In this document: piece by piece, positions 10,501-19,399 of the stretch
How the letters are laid out: each line of letters opens with the position of its first letter
Position numbering within the stretch: the stretch's first letter is position 1
Assembly (NCBI RefSeq): GCF_008831285.2
Contig: NC_045148.1
Span: 12,841,183-12,905,182, forward strand
Reading direction: 5' to 3'
Length of the DNA: 64,000 bases
Source of the DNA: Nymphaea colorata
Lineage: Eukaryota; Streptophyta; Magnoliopsida; Nymphaeales; Nymphaeaceae
Made by a program: the position numbers and the translations under genes
The notes under the pieces: generated by a model
The model's input: only the letters and a program-made list of their open reading frames with translations
Told to the model about the DNA's origin: nothing
The model's database searches: none

Positions 10501-11713
10501 TTCCATCGGCGGTTTTAACAAAAGGGCACGATTCCTCCTTAGTGCATTCGGTAAGTAATGAACTACAAGGGGTCATATGAAAAGAAGCTCCAGAATCAAG
10601 AATCCAAGAGTACTTACTTGAAGATGTAGATGCTATCGTTGCTCCGGAAGTTGGAGAAGTCCCTTTCCCTTTGAGTAGTGGTTGAAGAGCATCAATAAGC
10701 TTGTCTACGTCAAATCGATTGCTTTCTTCATACATTGTCCCAGCCACACTTGTCTTTTTGTCAAATCTCCTCAATTTAGGACACCTAGGTTTAGTGTGTC
10801 CTTCTTCTTGACAATGGAAACATATAATCTTCTTGTTGCCATTATTCTCATAATTTCGATTAAAATGAGGAGGTCTATAAGTTCTCATATGAGCGCCGGG
10901 TCTTGAAGTAGCAAGAACACTTTCACTCTTTTCTTTACAAAAATTGAGTCTATTCTCCTCCATTTGAAGCTCGGCTATGGCTTCATTCATAGATGGCACC
11001 TTATGTCTATGAAGCAAGGAAGTTTTGACTCCATCATATTCCGGTCTAAGACCAAGAATGAATTTATAAAATTTTTCCCTTTGGATTTGTTTTTCCCTCA
11101 CTCCAATGTCTCTTGGATCATACCATTCGGGTTCAAATAGGGCAAGTTCGTCCCATAATTGCTCCATTTCTCCAACGTATTGCTTAATGGACTTATCCCC
11201 TTGTTGGAGACTTGCAATCTTCATTTGAAGATTGCACATGTAAGCCACATCTTTCATAGTGTGGGTTTTCTTGAGGAAATCCCAAGCATCATGAGCAAAA
11301 TTATGTTTTGCTATTTGGCCCATAGTCGTAGTATCAACACAAGCAATAATCCAAGTGATAATCTTGTGATGTCCTATCTTCCACTCTTCCCATTTTCTCT
11401 CGTATTCACTCATGACCTTGTCTTTTTCCACTCCATCTAGTTCTTGGGCTTTACCATCTATGGTTTTGGTTAGGACTAATTGAGGTTCACTTTTAGATCC
11501 ATCAACAAGTCCCCATAAGCCTTTACTTCTAATGAAATGTTCCATAGTTTTTGCCCAAGAAACATAGTTTGATGAAGTAAGTTTAGGGAGAGGAGTAGAA
11601 GAATTTCTTTCATCCATAATGTGTACCTTGTAGAGGAGACGTTGAGGTAGTGCTAGGATGAAAAACAGCCACAAAAAAAAAAGAAGCTTTTGATGTGCCA
11701 AAAACTGCTTCAA
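7529..11713 (-). CDS. Complete Copia gag-pol polyprotein
   Basis: 1394 codons open without a stop. The likely start is the methionine at 11617 (MDERNSS), giving about 1362 residues, because the 32 residues before it are hydrophobic, unconserved and lie in the leader. Numbered from 11713: gag core 45-260, CCHC knuckle (CFHCQEEGHTKPRC) about 298-311, protease DSGA at 373-376, integrase HHCC finger near 505-545, integrase core with HSDVWGP, RSDSGGEF and GIAERKHRH, reverse transcriptase with YVDD at 1081-1084 (8473-8462), and RNase H with YTDADWG, STEAEYRA and CDNKS. It ends LLGKLLVITP, with the stop 13 bp from the LTR. All catalytic residues I can locate are present. It would make the particle, cut itself, copy the RNA and integrate the DNA. 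With near-identical LTRs, recent activity is plausible, although the 5' LTR has lost its outermost 25 bp. Confidence 0.96.
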   Translation of the reverse strand: MKQFLAHQKLLFFLWLFFILALPQRLLYKVHIMDERNSSTPLPKLTSSNYVSWAKTMEHFIRSKGLWGLVDGSKSEPQLVLTKTIDGKAQELDGVEKDKVMSEYERKWEEWKIGHHKIITWIIACVDTTTMGQIAKHNFAHDAWDFLKKTHTMKDVAYMCNLQMKIASLQQGDKSIKQYVGEMEQLWDELALFEPEWYDPRDIGVREKQIQREKFYKFILGLRPEYDGVKTSLLHRHKVPSMNEAIAELQMEENRLNFCKEKSESVLATSRPGAHMRTYRPPHFNRNYENNGNKKIICFHCQEEGHTKPRCPKLRRFDKKTSVAGTMYEESNRFDVDKLIDALQPLLKGKGTSPTSGATIASTSSSKYSWILDSGASFHMTPCSSLLTECTKEESCPFVKTADGTPLEIRCVGNIDQNFDSKVFKIPKVRFIPKLNLNLLSVSQITNHGCDIVFSQNKFLIQDHLSKKTIGEGSRKDDLYYVDYLDLSNPTCNVVKKSDIQIWHQRLGHSSLGKMSCIPFLEEKCKEMISCDDCIKAKIKALPFGNRNFVAKAPFELVHSDVWGPAPIMSKGGLLYYVIFVDDFSRYVWVYFLKRKSEVFLNFKNFYNMIKTQFDANLKIFRSDSGGEFISNEFEEFLKEKGVIHQKSCPKTPQQNGIAERKHRHILETTRALLISKNVPKNFWAEAILTSIYLINRMPSKILENISPFQKLFNLEPIYKRFKVFGCKCYILNDKNDKLSSRAIQCVFIGYSETQKGYRCYDIENDKVYVSRNVIFLEEENGFNENKPKHEDEYSFLWIKDDDYDNDDDDVLHSSYDDALNEVDSTSFNRPPPRDVIVYERRSQQNIQDSQPTLRRSERDIHPPQKFVSYESFSPKHRACLLVIHSLDEPSSYVEAKTNSLWVEAMNNELKALDDNKTWDIVSLPIGKKTIGCRWVYKIKTRSDGSIERYKARLVAKGYAQEYGIDYEETFAPVARMTSVRALIAVASIKQWSIYQLDVKNAFLNGYLNEEVYMDSPPGLDVPKGKVLYLRKALYGLKQAPKAWSDMFSNVMFKQGFKSCFSDTAMFVKNTTIGTIVLLLYVDDMIITGNDANGIMQVKTFLKNEFEMTDLGKLTYFLGIEVAYSRRGYLLSQMKFANNIISRSGITDDKVVDTPEALGVKMKIDDGEILENPTPFRQLVGALTYLSITRPDISHAVHVISQFQQRPTSLHMGAALRIVRYVKHTITKGLFLSSSSNLNMIAYTDADWGGDPNNRHSTTGFCVFLGDSLISWRCKKQHKVSLSSTEAEYRAMATTTMEIVWLKSLLKDIGIDLNDATKLCCDNKSVIYIASNHIFHERTKHIEMDCHYVREEYLSRTIDLSFVPSEYQLGDFFTKALASARFQFLLGKLLVITP

Positions 11714-11908
11714 TCTTCACCTCAAGGAAGCTTGATCCCGTCACAAATATCACCAAAAGAGGTCAGCAAACAAAACCCTCTTGTGTTTGTGTTAAATCAC
11801 AGCCGGCAATACATCGAACACTTGGAGTGCTTCACAGCTCCAAAGAAAGAGTAATAGCTGAATCTTCAAGTCTTGAAAAAAAACAGCACGACAAAGAGCC
11901 ACAACCTT

Positions 11909-11920
11909 GCTCTGATACCA
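11909..11920 (-). other. Primer binding site of the inner Copia
   Basis: The minus strand reads TGGTATCAGAGC directly after the 5' LTR, complementary to initiator tRNA-Met. Confidence 0.92.
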
Positions 11921-12404
11921 TGTAAATCAGGCCCAAATTCGAGAATACAAATGCTTCAAGAGATACACTCTTGAAGATCCCAACAACTTCAATAGATAAT
12001 GCAAAGCCAAACCTCAAACTTGAGGAGAAGATACCAAATATATTAATCTCAAGAGAAGAATACACAAGAGAGGCCAAAAAGCCTTAAAAGAACAAAGGTC
12101 CCAAGTGCCCTATTTATAGAGGAAGTATATAAGAAAGGAGGAAGAAAAGAGGAAGAGGAAGTGGCTGTTGGGGCTCCCAACAGCTAGATTTCTAGCCGTT
12201 GGGAACTCCCAACAGCTACTTCCTTTCATAATAAAAAAAAGGAAAAGAAAAAGGTTTAGAAAAAGGCATGAAAAATAAAGACAAAATAAATACAAAAAGT
12301 TACAAAAAAGTCCTATGCATACACACATACATTTATATATACAAATCATACATCAAACTGCTAGGAGTTTAAGATATATGATAGTAGATACAAAAACATG
12401 TATG
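11921..12404 (-). repeat. 5' LTR of the inner Copia, lacking its outermost 25 bp
   Basis: It aligns with 7008-7490 with about three differences. The minus-strand TATA box is at 12118-12111. The palindrome at 12175-12204 keeps one MSA arm, but the other reads CCCAACAGCTA, with G to A in the core. The element's own first bases (TGTTAG... on the minus strand) are missing, and the join at 12404/12405 shares GT with the outer-element sequence that follows. Confidence 0.93.
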
Positions 12405-12616
12405 TCCGTTATGTGAAAAACACTATCAACAAAGGACTATTTCTGTCTTCCTCTTCTATATTAGAATTAGTTGCTTATACAGATGTTGATTGGGGTGAAG
12501 ATCCCAACAATAGGCACTCCACCATTGGTTTTTGTGTGTTTTTAGGTGATTCCTTGATCTCCTAGCGATGCAAGAAACAAAATAAGGTGTCACTATCATC
12601 AACAGAAGCTGAGTAT
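12405..12616 (+). repeat. Second copy of the 212-bp duplicated outer-element segment
   Basis: Identical to 6796-7007, including the TAG at 12563-12565. At 12616 the outer sequence continues past the original insertion point (AGTAT, then CGTGCG). Confidence 0.9.
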
Positions 12617-12934
12617 CGTGCGATGACAACTACAACAATGGAGATAGTGTGGCTTAAAAGCTTATTGAAGGACATGGGAATTCATATCATGAATCCTGTC
12701 AAGCTTTGTTGCGACAACAAAAGTGCAATCTATATTGCTAGCAATCACACATTTCATGAAAGAACAAAGCATATAGAGATGGACTGTCATTATGTTCGTG
12801 AAGAGTTCCTTCAGAAAAACATAGATCTCTTCTATGTTCCCTCTGAATATCAACTAGGAGATTTCTTTACCAAAGCTCTTGCTGCTGCCAGGTTTCAATT
12901 TCTCCTTGGCAAACTTTCGGTTATCACACCGTAA
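12617..12934 (+). pseudogene. RNase H C-terminal part of the outer Copia Pol
   Basis: Continuation of the outer pol after the inner element. The frame is open from 12566, just after the duplicated nonsense codon, with the first methionine at 12587. It shows STEAEYRAM, CDNKSAIYIASN, the histidine-rich stretch HERTKHIEMDCHYV, and the Copia C-terminus FFTKALAAARFQFLLGKL. It ends at 12932-12934, twelve bases before the 3' LTR. RNase H removes the RNA strand during reverse transcription. It is separated from the rest of Pol by more than 5 kb and cannot be expressed as part of it. Confidence 0.93.
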
Positions 12935-12946
12935 GTTTGAGGGGGA

Positions 12947-13444
12947 TGTTAGAATGTATTCATTCCTATATATATATATATATATATATCTCTATGTGCA
13001 TGTACATTACATATATTAGTGTGCTAATATATGTCTTACATATATAGATATGTGTATATTTTAGGGTACCTAGGTCATACTTGTAATTTTCCTTTTTCTT
13101 TTATGTATTTTTCTATTTCTTTTTACACTTTATTATTATTTAAGAGGGGAACTAGCTGTTGGGCCTCTCTCCAACGGCTAGAATTCTAGCCGTTGGAAAT
13201 GGCCCAACAGCCATTTCCCCTCCTCCTCTCTTCTTCCCTTGCATTATAAATAAGGGACTGTTGTCCCCTTTTAGGTCATGGCTTGTTAAGCCACATCTTG
13301 TAGTATTTTGCCTTGTTTGGCTGAAGATCAATATATTTTCCTTATCCTCTTGTTAGAGGATTCTTGTGTATTGCCTTGTTGAGTTAGTGAGAGATTCAAG
13401 AGTGATATTCTTGAAGTATTTGCCTAACTTGGGCCTGATTTACA
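12947..13444 (+). repeat. 3' LTR of the outer Copia
   Basis: 498 bp, preceded by the GAGGGGGA polypurine tract (12939-12946). The palindrome with both MSA arms intact is at 13155-13211 (core 13170-13197) and TATAAATA is at 13255-13262. The TA microsatellite is shorter than in the 5' LTR. Confidence 0.95.
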
Positions 13445-13681
13445 CCATTTGCAATGCCCACTAGAGGGGATGTGGGGTCAATAGTTGCCTCTTTAGTTTG
13501 TAATAGATTTAATGCTTGGAGGCAATGGATGCTCAACGGTTGACCATTTCTCTCTAATGTGCCATGTTGCTGCCAAGTTAGTCCAACTAGAGACTAATCG
13601 TTGCTTCACTTTTTCTTGGACAAGTATGCCCTTAGTACTGAGACGTTTCCCTTCCATGGACACATCTACCCTATGATACAC

Positions 13682-13791
13682 GGGTACGCCTCCAAAGGAG
13701 GCGTACCCTACCGGTACCGGTACGACACCGGTACCGGTACGGGGCTGGGTACCGCTTCGGTACGCGTTGACCGTACCGGATACGGTCAACG
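13682..13791. repeat. Cluster of hairpins in the left subterminal region of the hAT-like element
   Basis: GGGTACGCCTCC (13682-13693) and its exact inverse (13697-13708) form a 12-bp stem with a 3-base loop. CGTTGACCGTA (13765-13775) and its inverse (13781-13791) form an 11-bp stem. Between them are repeated ACCGGTAC units. Such subterminal repeats are typical transposase-binding regions in hAT elements; the specific role here is inference. Confidence 0.75.
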
Positions 13792-14704
13792 TACCGGAGG
13801 CCGTATCTGTCCAAAATTGGACACAGTCAACATTGACCGAGTCCAATTTTGTCCATTTTTTTTAAATGTTTATTTCATTTTAATGTTAAAAATGATTTTG
13901 ATGTTAAAAAAAAAGTAAAACGAAACCCTTTCATTTCTGTCTTTACGACTCTTTACCTCTCGTCTCTCTCCGGCAACGAAGCGGCGGTGACAGGGGCGGC
14001 GAACGCAGGGCGGAACGGCGACGACAACAGCGACGACAGGAGGTGACTTTGCGTTTTTTTCATTTTTTGTTTTCATTTTCATCGGCTCCGCCGCCTCCAC
14101 CCTTGCCTTCGCCGCCGGCGACACCGGCGACGGATTGTGTGTGCAGAAAACTCATCGCCTGAAAGTGAAAACCCAACACCCCTCCCTCTGGCTCGCCCTT
14201 TCTCTACCCGAGAGGGTTTCAAATCTCTCTCCCTCTCTACCCGAGAGGCTAGCTGATGATTTATAGCCCAACCGCTTCCTCATGTGTTTTGTGTGTTTAT
14301 TTGTATGTGTCAATGTGATTTGCAGCTTTTTTGTGTGTTTTCATAATAAACTTGATCTTCTTCCTGGTAAGCCAGAGATTCAGAGAATATAATCGAGGCC
14401 TCCTTTTCATTCTTCATTGTCTTAGAATATGAGGCCTTTTCATTCTTCACTGTCTTAGAATATTGTTGAATGTGGATTGCATTTGCCGGCAGGGCATGTG
14501 AATGAGTGTTGCACTCATGCCGTTGTACTGAATGAGTGCTGCATGTAGAGCCGTTCTAATCTTCATGATGCGACTGAGGAGAATCAAGAAAGCTGACATG
14601 TTTGTATAATTGTATGTTAATTACTTTCATACTGTGTTTTGGACCATGATTTTATTCTGTTTGCAATTTTTTGATATATATGTGTGAATACGTTATTTTG
14701 TTTG

Positions 14705-14707
<3 letters not shown>

Positions 14708-14751
<44 letters not shown>
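14708..14751. repeat. TA microsatellite
   Basis: About 22 uninterrupted TA units inside the hAT-like element. Confidence 0.95.
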
Positions 14752-14754
<3 letters not shown>

Positions 14755-14840
14755 CGTGTGTGTATGGCCGTACCCCCATACCCAAATTTTTTGAAAATGG
14801 TCCGTACCCATACCCGTACCTATGTGACATAGCATCTACC

Positions 14841-16089
14841 CCTACAACCCTGCCTGAAACTTTGTCTCCCCCATCTCCTCCAAGCTCTTGAGAAGAGAAT
14901 GCTAGGCATTGTGATACTCCTTCCCACTGGAAGAGTGTTGTGGAAGCTATTTGTCGATGGCTTGTTCCCTCTCCTCATCTTCCCCAAACTCCTGAGAATG
15001 TTGGGTGCTATAAGATTTCTTCATATAAGACTTGGAACTTATTCAGTGCACAAAACCAGAACTTGGTTGCTCCTCTCTTTTGGATACTACAAAGGGGAGG
15101 TAAGGAGCATGGCTAAGCTGTTGGAGAATAAAAAACAAGCAAATAAGATAAAGCTGGAGAAGACGATAAATTTGATGAACTGGGTTATTAACGCACTGGA
15201 GGACTTAAGGGGGACTAAGAAAAGGGGGATATGCATATCAATGAAACAAAATTAGTGATGGCACAGTTTATGGAGGTAGTAGAGCGACTGACACTGTCTC
15301 GTGGACAAAATAAGGATGGGCAGAGTATGGCCATTACTATAAGTGGCAAAATGTCGATGGGGGAGGTTCCAAAAGAGCAGGAGACTATAGCAAAATCGAG
15401 CAAAACTTTATCAGAAGGTAGCAAATAGACGATCATTCAGTTGATCAAGATGCCCTACTTGGTAGTAGCCATGATAGAAGAGGATATCAGAATGCAACTG
15501 GACAAGGCATAGAAAATCATGTTTCTGATAACGAGGAATAGCACAATGCCACGTGTGGAGGTGCAGACAAGTAACAGTTTGGTAGATAGAGCAAGCAAAA
15601 TGACACTCACAAAGAATTCTAGGGACATCTAGCAAATACATCCTCAACTAAACGGGCAGGAGGAGGGGAAGCCAAAGATTCAACCAGGACCGAAATAGAA
15701 GGATGTGTGTTTTCCATTGATCCCTCTTTCATTGTTGAAATCTTTTATTAACTGTAATACACTGCTGTTCATACTAGCGACACAGTAACTTAGTTGTTTC
15801 TGTGGTATCAGACCATTGCCTAAATGGTGACACATCAATAGCTCAATAGCTTAAGGGTTTTGTTAATTATTTGTTGCATTAGCTTAAGGGTTCTCATATG
15901 ATAACTTCTTAATGCGGTGTCAGCCTATTATCTTAATGGTGACTAACTAACGACTCTGATTGTTGTTCATAATAGCAATATGACAACTTTATGTGCTTTT
16001 ATGGTATCAAACTATTCTACTTTTTATTCAACATTCAGGTAGGAGGTAAGTGGAGTCTGCATGCCAACTAAGATGCAATCTATGAGTGG
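14841..16089. other. Unassigned DNA with weakly coding-like stretches
   Basis: Two plus-strand frames (14899-15255 and 15231-15428) are lysine- and glutamate-rich in part and overlap in different registers, as decayed coding sequence would. I recognise no domain. Nothing else is supported between the hAT-like element and 16090. Confidence 0.35.
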
Positions 16090-16404
16090 TTCAAGAGGCT
16101 ATTTAAGTTCCCAAAGGATCACTTGAGAGCCTTGCCTTTGGTGGAATTCTTGAAGAGTACCACTGAAAATGAATGCATGCATGCATGTTGTATCCTCGGC
16201 CAATATTGGATCCCAGAAACCAACATGTTAAAAATTGAATTTAAGATGACACTGGAGGTTATCTATCACATCACATGTCTCAAGTGTCATGGAAAACCAG
16301 TGGTTGAGCATCTTCAGTACGATTACGTGGTGCATGATTGGACTAGATACGATTTGAAAGGGAGAGAAAAGTCCCTTTCAAAGGGTGGAGTTACTAGAGG
16401 ATAA
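16090..16404 (+). pseudogene. Fragment resembling a plant mobile domain (aminotransferase-like) protein
   Basis: The frame at 16123-16404 contains QYWIPETNMLKIEFKMTLE followed by HGKPVVEHLQYDYV. The spacing of W-PET, the following MTLE-type strand and HGKPV resembles the plant mobile domain found in transposon-derived plant proteins and Mutator-like elements. Upstream codons (WFKRLFKFPKDHLRALP) fit the preceding helical region. There is no clear start, and the following DNA to about 16680 may hold more of the same protein in other frames. The identification rests on pattern memory only. A spurious match is possible. Confidence 0.3.
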
Positions 16405-16907
16405 TGTTTAGAAAGCTGAATTGTTATAAAGAATCCCCTTCACCACAAAATCACTAAGGAACCAGCAGCGGACAAGGAGTATTGAGCATGCATCCTGTGC
16501 TTCTTTGACTACTTTTTGTTCACTGACATCTCTGAAGGGAGGGTGCACACCATACATCCAATTCACAGGACCTTGATGTGGTGACGACTACACATGGAAT
16601 GTGGCTACACTGGACCACCAATACAACTTGCTATATAGAAGCCAGAGAAATGGTGGTTTTTTGTTTCGATTGTACAAGTAAATTATCATTTTTTACTACC
16701 TTTTATTTCCTTTGCATATGTTTGGTGTCGTGTTGACTTACCAGTGCTTTATTAATTTGTCATTGTATACAAGGTGCATATCTAAATGTGGGAACACGTT
16801 ATCAACCTGCCTCCTGTTGAGGGACATCTTGCCATTCATGAAGTCTTGAGTCTCGCAAATTGAGACGCAATATTCAGAGGAGTTCATAAGGGACAACAGA
16901 AAACTAG
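16405..16907. other. Unassigned DNA downstream of the mobile-domain-like fragment
   Basis: No complete frame. Around 16560-16640 a plus-strand frame rich in T, H and W might continue the upstream fragment after frameshifts, but this is too weak to call. Confidence 0.3.
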
Positions 16908-16915
16908 GGTGGTGG

Positions 16916-17113
16916 CAGGGGCAGAGCCAAATTTTTTTTCAAGGGCGGGCCAAACAGTCCAACCTCTAGATTCGGGTGAGGCCAAACTAAATTTGAATCC
17001 AAACAATACATGGCGCACCTAAAAATTTTCAATTTTTTCAATGTAATTTTTTTTTTTTCAATTGACTGGGGTGGGGCCATGGCCCAAAAGGGCCCCCCTT
17101 CCCTCCGCTCCTG
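16916..17113. mobile_element. hAT-type MITE
   Basis: 198 bp. The left end CAGGGGCAGAGCC and the right end, read inward, CAGGAGCGGAGGG form imperfect inverted repeats. Flanks are GGTGGTGG (16908-16915) and AGTGGTGG (17114-17121), an 8-bp duplication with one mismatch. It has no coding capacity. Confidence 0.65.
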
Positions 17114-17121
17114 AGTGGTGG

Positions 17122-19399
17122 GGTAAATCCTTCATGAATTGATAGTGGAGGAGGCATGATCTGTAGTTTTGTGTCTATTTGGTGTTTATTGTGGTGTTGT
17201 TCATTTTGTTATTTATGGTTATTAAGAATAAGTAGTTTGGATATTTTATGGGAAGTTGCATTGGAGGATGAAGTATTGGGTGGGAAGGCAAAAGCCCTTT
17301 AGAAGAGAAATGTCTACCCATTATGCATGAACATTTTGAAGCGACAAAACAAGGACTGGTGCTAAGGTAGTCAAAGTTTGACTAACCGATACCAGGACAA
17401 GTTCAGCAGCCGATCAAGAGGATGAAGTGATGAACACCACAAACAAGGATATGGATTGGCATCGTCAGCATGTTGAATAGATTAAGGATTGAAAAAGTAG
17501 TGGTTAGATATGCCAACATACAATGGTACTGAAGTTGCCTTAGGCTGCGTAGAGGTTTACCAACAGACTATAAAGATTCTATACAAGAAAGCATAGGGAT
17601 GATAAGGTCAAGTGCTGAGACTTCCTAACTTTATTAGTTAACTTCTTGTATAGACAACGTTGAAAACGTAATCTGTTTATCAACCTTTAAGCATTAGGAA
17701 AACAGTTCAAGGGTTGGGCAAGAAGTTGTAAGGCTGCATGTGTGAAATGACTACCAAAATATCATGATTGACCAGCTATAAGAGAAGATGAATTACATGA
17801 TGATGATGTTATGGGGTGCTGGGCACCTAAAGGACTAACAGACTCAAATAATTTTTATTTGTATGATATTAAATTACTTGTCATATTTGTGAGAGTTGCA
17901 TACTTGTTGCATAATATCATTTGCTATTATCTTATGGCAATTATGGGTGTGTATAATGATACTAATCATTTTTTGCTTGTCAATTAGATGTCATGATAGA
18001 TTCTGAAATAAAACTAGATTTTAGTTGTTAGTTTGATAAATAATATCATGCTGTTTGACAAGGTTGTGGTACTGATATGCTAAAGGTGGTTGTCGATTTG
18101 TAACCAGTAACACTCAGTTTGTTACTGTGCCTAGGACATTGTTTGCATTCCAAAATTGATTTTGGTTTTTGAAGTGCATCCAAAAGGGGGTTTTTTATTT
18201 TAACAAATGAGAGAAAGCAACTTGCCTGTCGGTAGAAGGCCCAATAATTCTCAATGCCTCTATTGAGGGTAACTAGACCAAGAACTAGTCACTTCCTTTG
18301 CACATTCCAACATTTTTAAGTGTTATCTTAAATCCTATATGCATGTGTGCTTAAGCAAAATTTTCAAAAGATTGATAGAGATTTTGGAGATGTTAAATGA
18401 ACTTTGGTTCAAAATATGGTGTCTTCAGGGTAGAAGTATCTGCTTGAAATGTAGAAACCTGAAATAAGTTTAAAAAATATATTGTTCAAAGAGAGATATT
18501 TTAAAGTCATTTGAGTTCTTCCAATTTTGTATTAGAATTCATGTTTAAAGATAGTTTGAAAATCAAAATTTTCAACTTATTTTGTTTGAGAAAATAGGAT
18601 TGGAATACATATTTGTAAGTTACTTATTTTGCGAAGCATCGTCAACTTGTCATGCTTTATAAAAGCAAGATTTTCAAATTTTATTTTAGAAAATATGATC
18701 TTAAATTAGAGGAACGATGACCATAATTCGACCCATCAAAGGGCAAATAGGGAGGGGTCTTTGCAATCTTGCTAAAATTTTGAAAAATAAGAGTATGTTG
18801 AAAAAAAAAGTACCAAGTTGAAGATTGTCGATTCTAGAAAAAGCCAAGTGTTTCAGTATGCATGTAGGACATTTCTTCAAATTTTCCTCACAAGGTCGAG
18901 ATGGACCGATCTAAGCCCCAAATCTTTCATTTGGCTTTTCAGTTGCATGCCTCGCGAGTCACCTTCCTACTCAAGATTCGAATGGAAGGTACCAGTACCG
19001 TTCCTATTCGATGAATTCACACATGTCAACGACAAAGCAAGTCACCATGTGGTAACATATACATTTATCCTCGTGTTTTTTTACTTCATAGGGTCCCTTG
19101 CCTAATCACGTATACTCCCAAGAGTCTTCGTTCAAACTTAAAGTCAAGCGCGGCCTACCTCAATACAGTCGAGTGTTAGTACAACCACATATTATAAACC
19201 ACGGTTCACACTTCTCACTTTCTAGACCCAAGCGACCACGGAAATACTCAATTGGGGTCATTAGGTGTGAAAATCTGCCCCAATGACACTACTACACACC
19301 AAATCAATTAGTTAGACACCCGATCTAGATGGGTAATGCCATTGAAGCATCACCATTGCTATGATGTCTCTCCATAAACTATACGTTGTTGATTCAACC
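17122..19399. other. Unassigned intergenic DNA
   Basis: No gene can be supported. At about 17980-18005 lies a relative of the repeat found twice at 23817-24430 (core CAATTAGATGTCATGATAGA). Short open frames at 18818-19105 and 19098-19286 show no domain. Confidence 0.4.

Larger units (their letters stand above)
7008..12404 (-). mobile_element. Inner Ty1/Copia retrotransposon with an intact gag-pol frame
   Basis: Oriented opposite to its host element. The LTRs are at 7008-7515 (3' LTR in element sense) and 11921-12404 (5' LTR). They differ by about two substitutions and one single-base indel over 483 aligned positions by eye, so it is young. It has a PBS for initiator tRNA-Met, a polypurine tract and an uninterrupted polyprotein. 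The far end of the 5' LTR lacks the 25 bp equivalent to 7491-7515 and runs straight into a duplicate of outer-element sequence, so no second AGTAT is found next to it. It belongs to the same lineage as the outer element, with closely similar proteins and related LTRs. Confidence 0.95.
2399..13444 (+). mobile_element. Outer Ty1/Copia retrotransposon, interrupted by a nested Copia
   Basis: A complete but defective Copia element. Two LTRs (2399-2916 and 12947-13444) begin TGTTAGAATG and end GATTTACA. The 5-bp target duplication CCATT lies at 2394-2398 and 13445-13449. A primer binding site matching initiator tRNA-Met follows the 5' LTR, and a GAGGGGGA polypurine tract precedes the 3' LTR. Domains run gag, protease, integrase, reverse transcriptase, RNase H, the Copia order. 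The LTRs differ by only a few substitutions plus about 20 bp in TA-repeat length, so the insertion is fairly recent. It is disabled by a gag frameshift near 3995-4013, a nonsense codon at 6954-6956 and the inner element at 7008-12404. Confidence 0.96.
13671..14832. mobile_element. Non-autonomous hAT-like DNA transposon with GTACC-rich ends
   Basis: 1162 bp flanked by the 8-bp repeat CATCTACC at 13663-13670 and 14833-14840. The ends form imperfect inverted repeats: CTATGATACACGGGTACG on the left and, read inward from the right, CTATGTCACATAGGTACG. An 8-bp duplication is typical of hAT; the next base also matches, so 9 bp (Mutator-like) cannot be excluded. Both subterminal regions are rich in GTACC/GGTAC motifs. 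The interior holds a GC-rich patch (13970-14125) and a TA microsatellite (14708-14751). No transposase is visible, so it would depend on one supplied elsewhere. Confidence 0.75.

Noticed and set aside
13525-13545. CTCAACGGTTGA resembles another MSA or MYB site
   Set aside because: It lacks the C required at the second position of YCYAACGGYYA and lies outside any LTR promoter.
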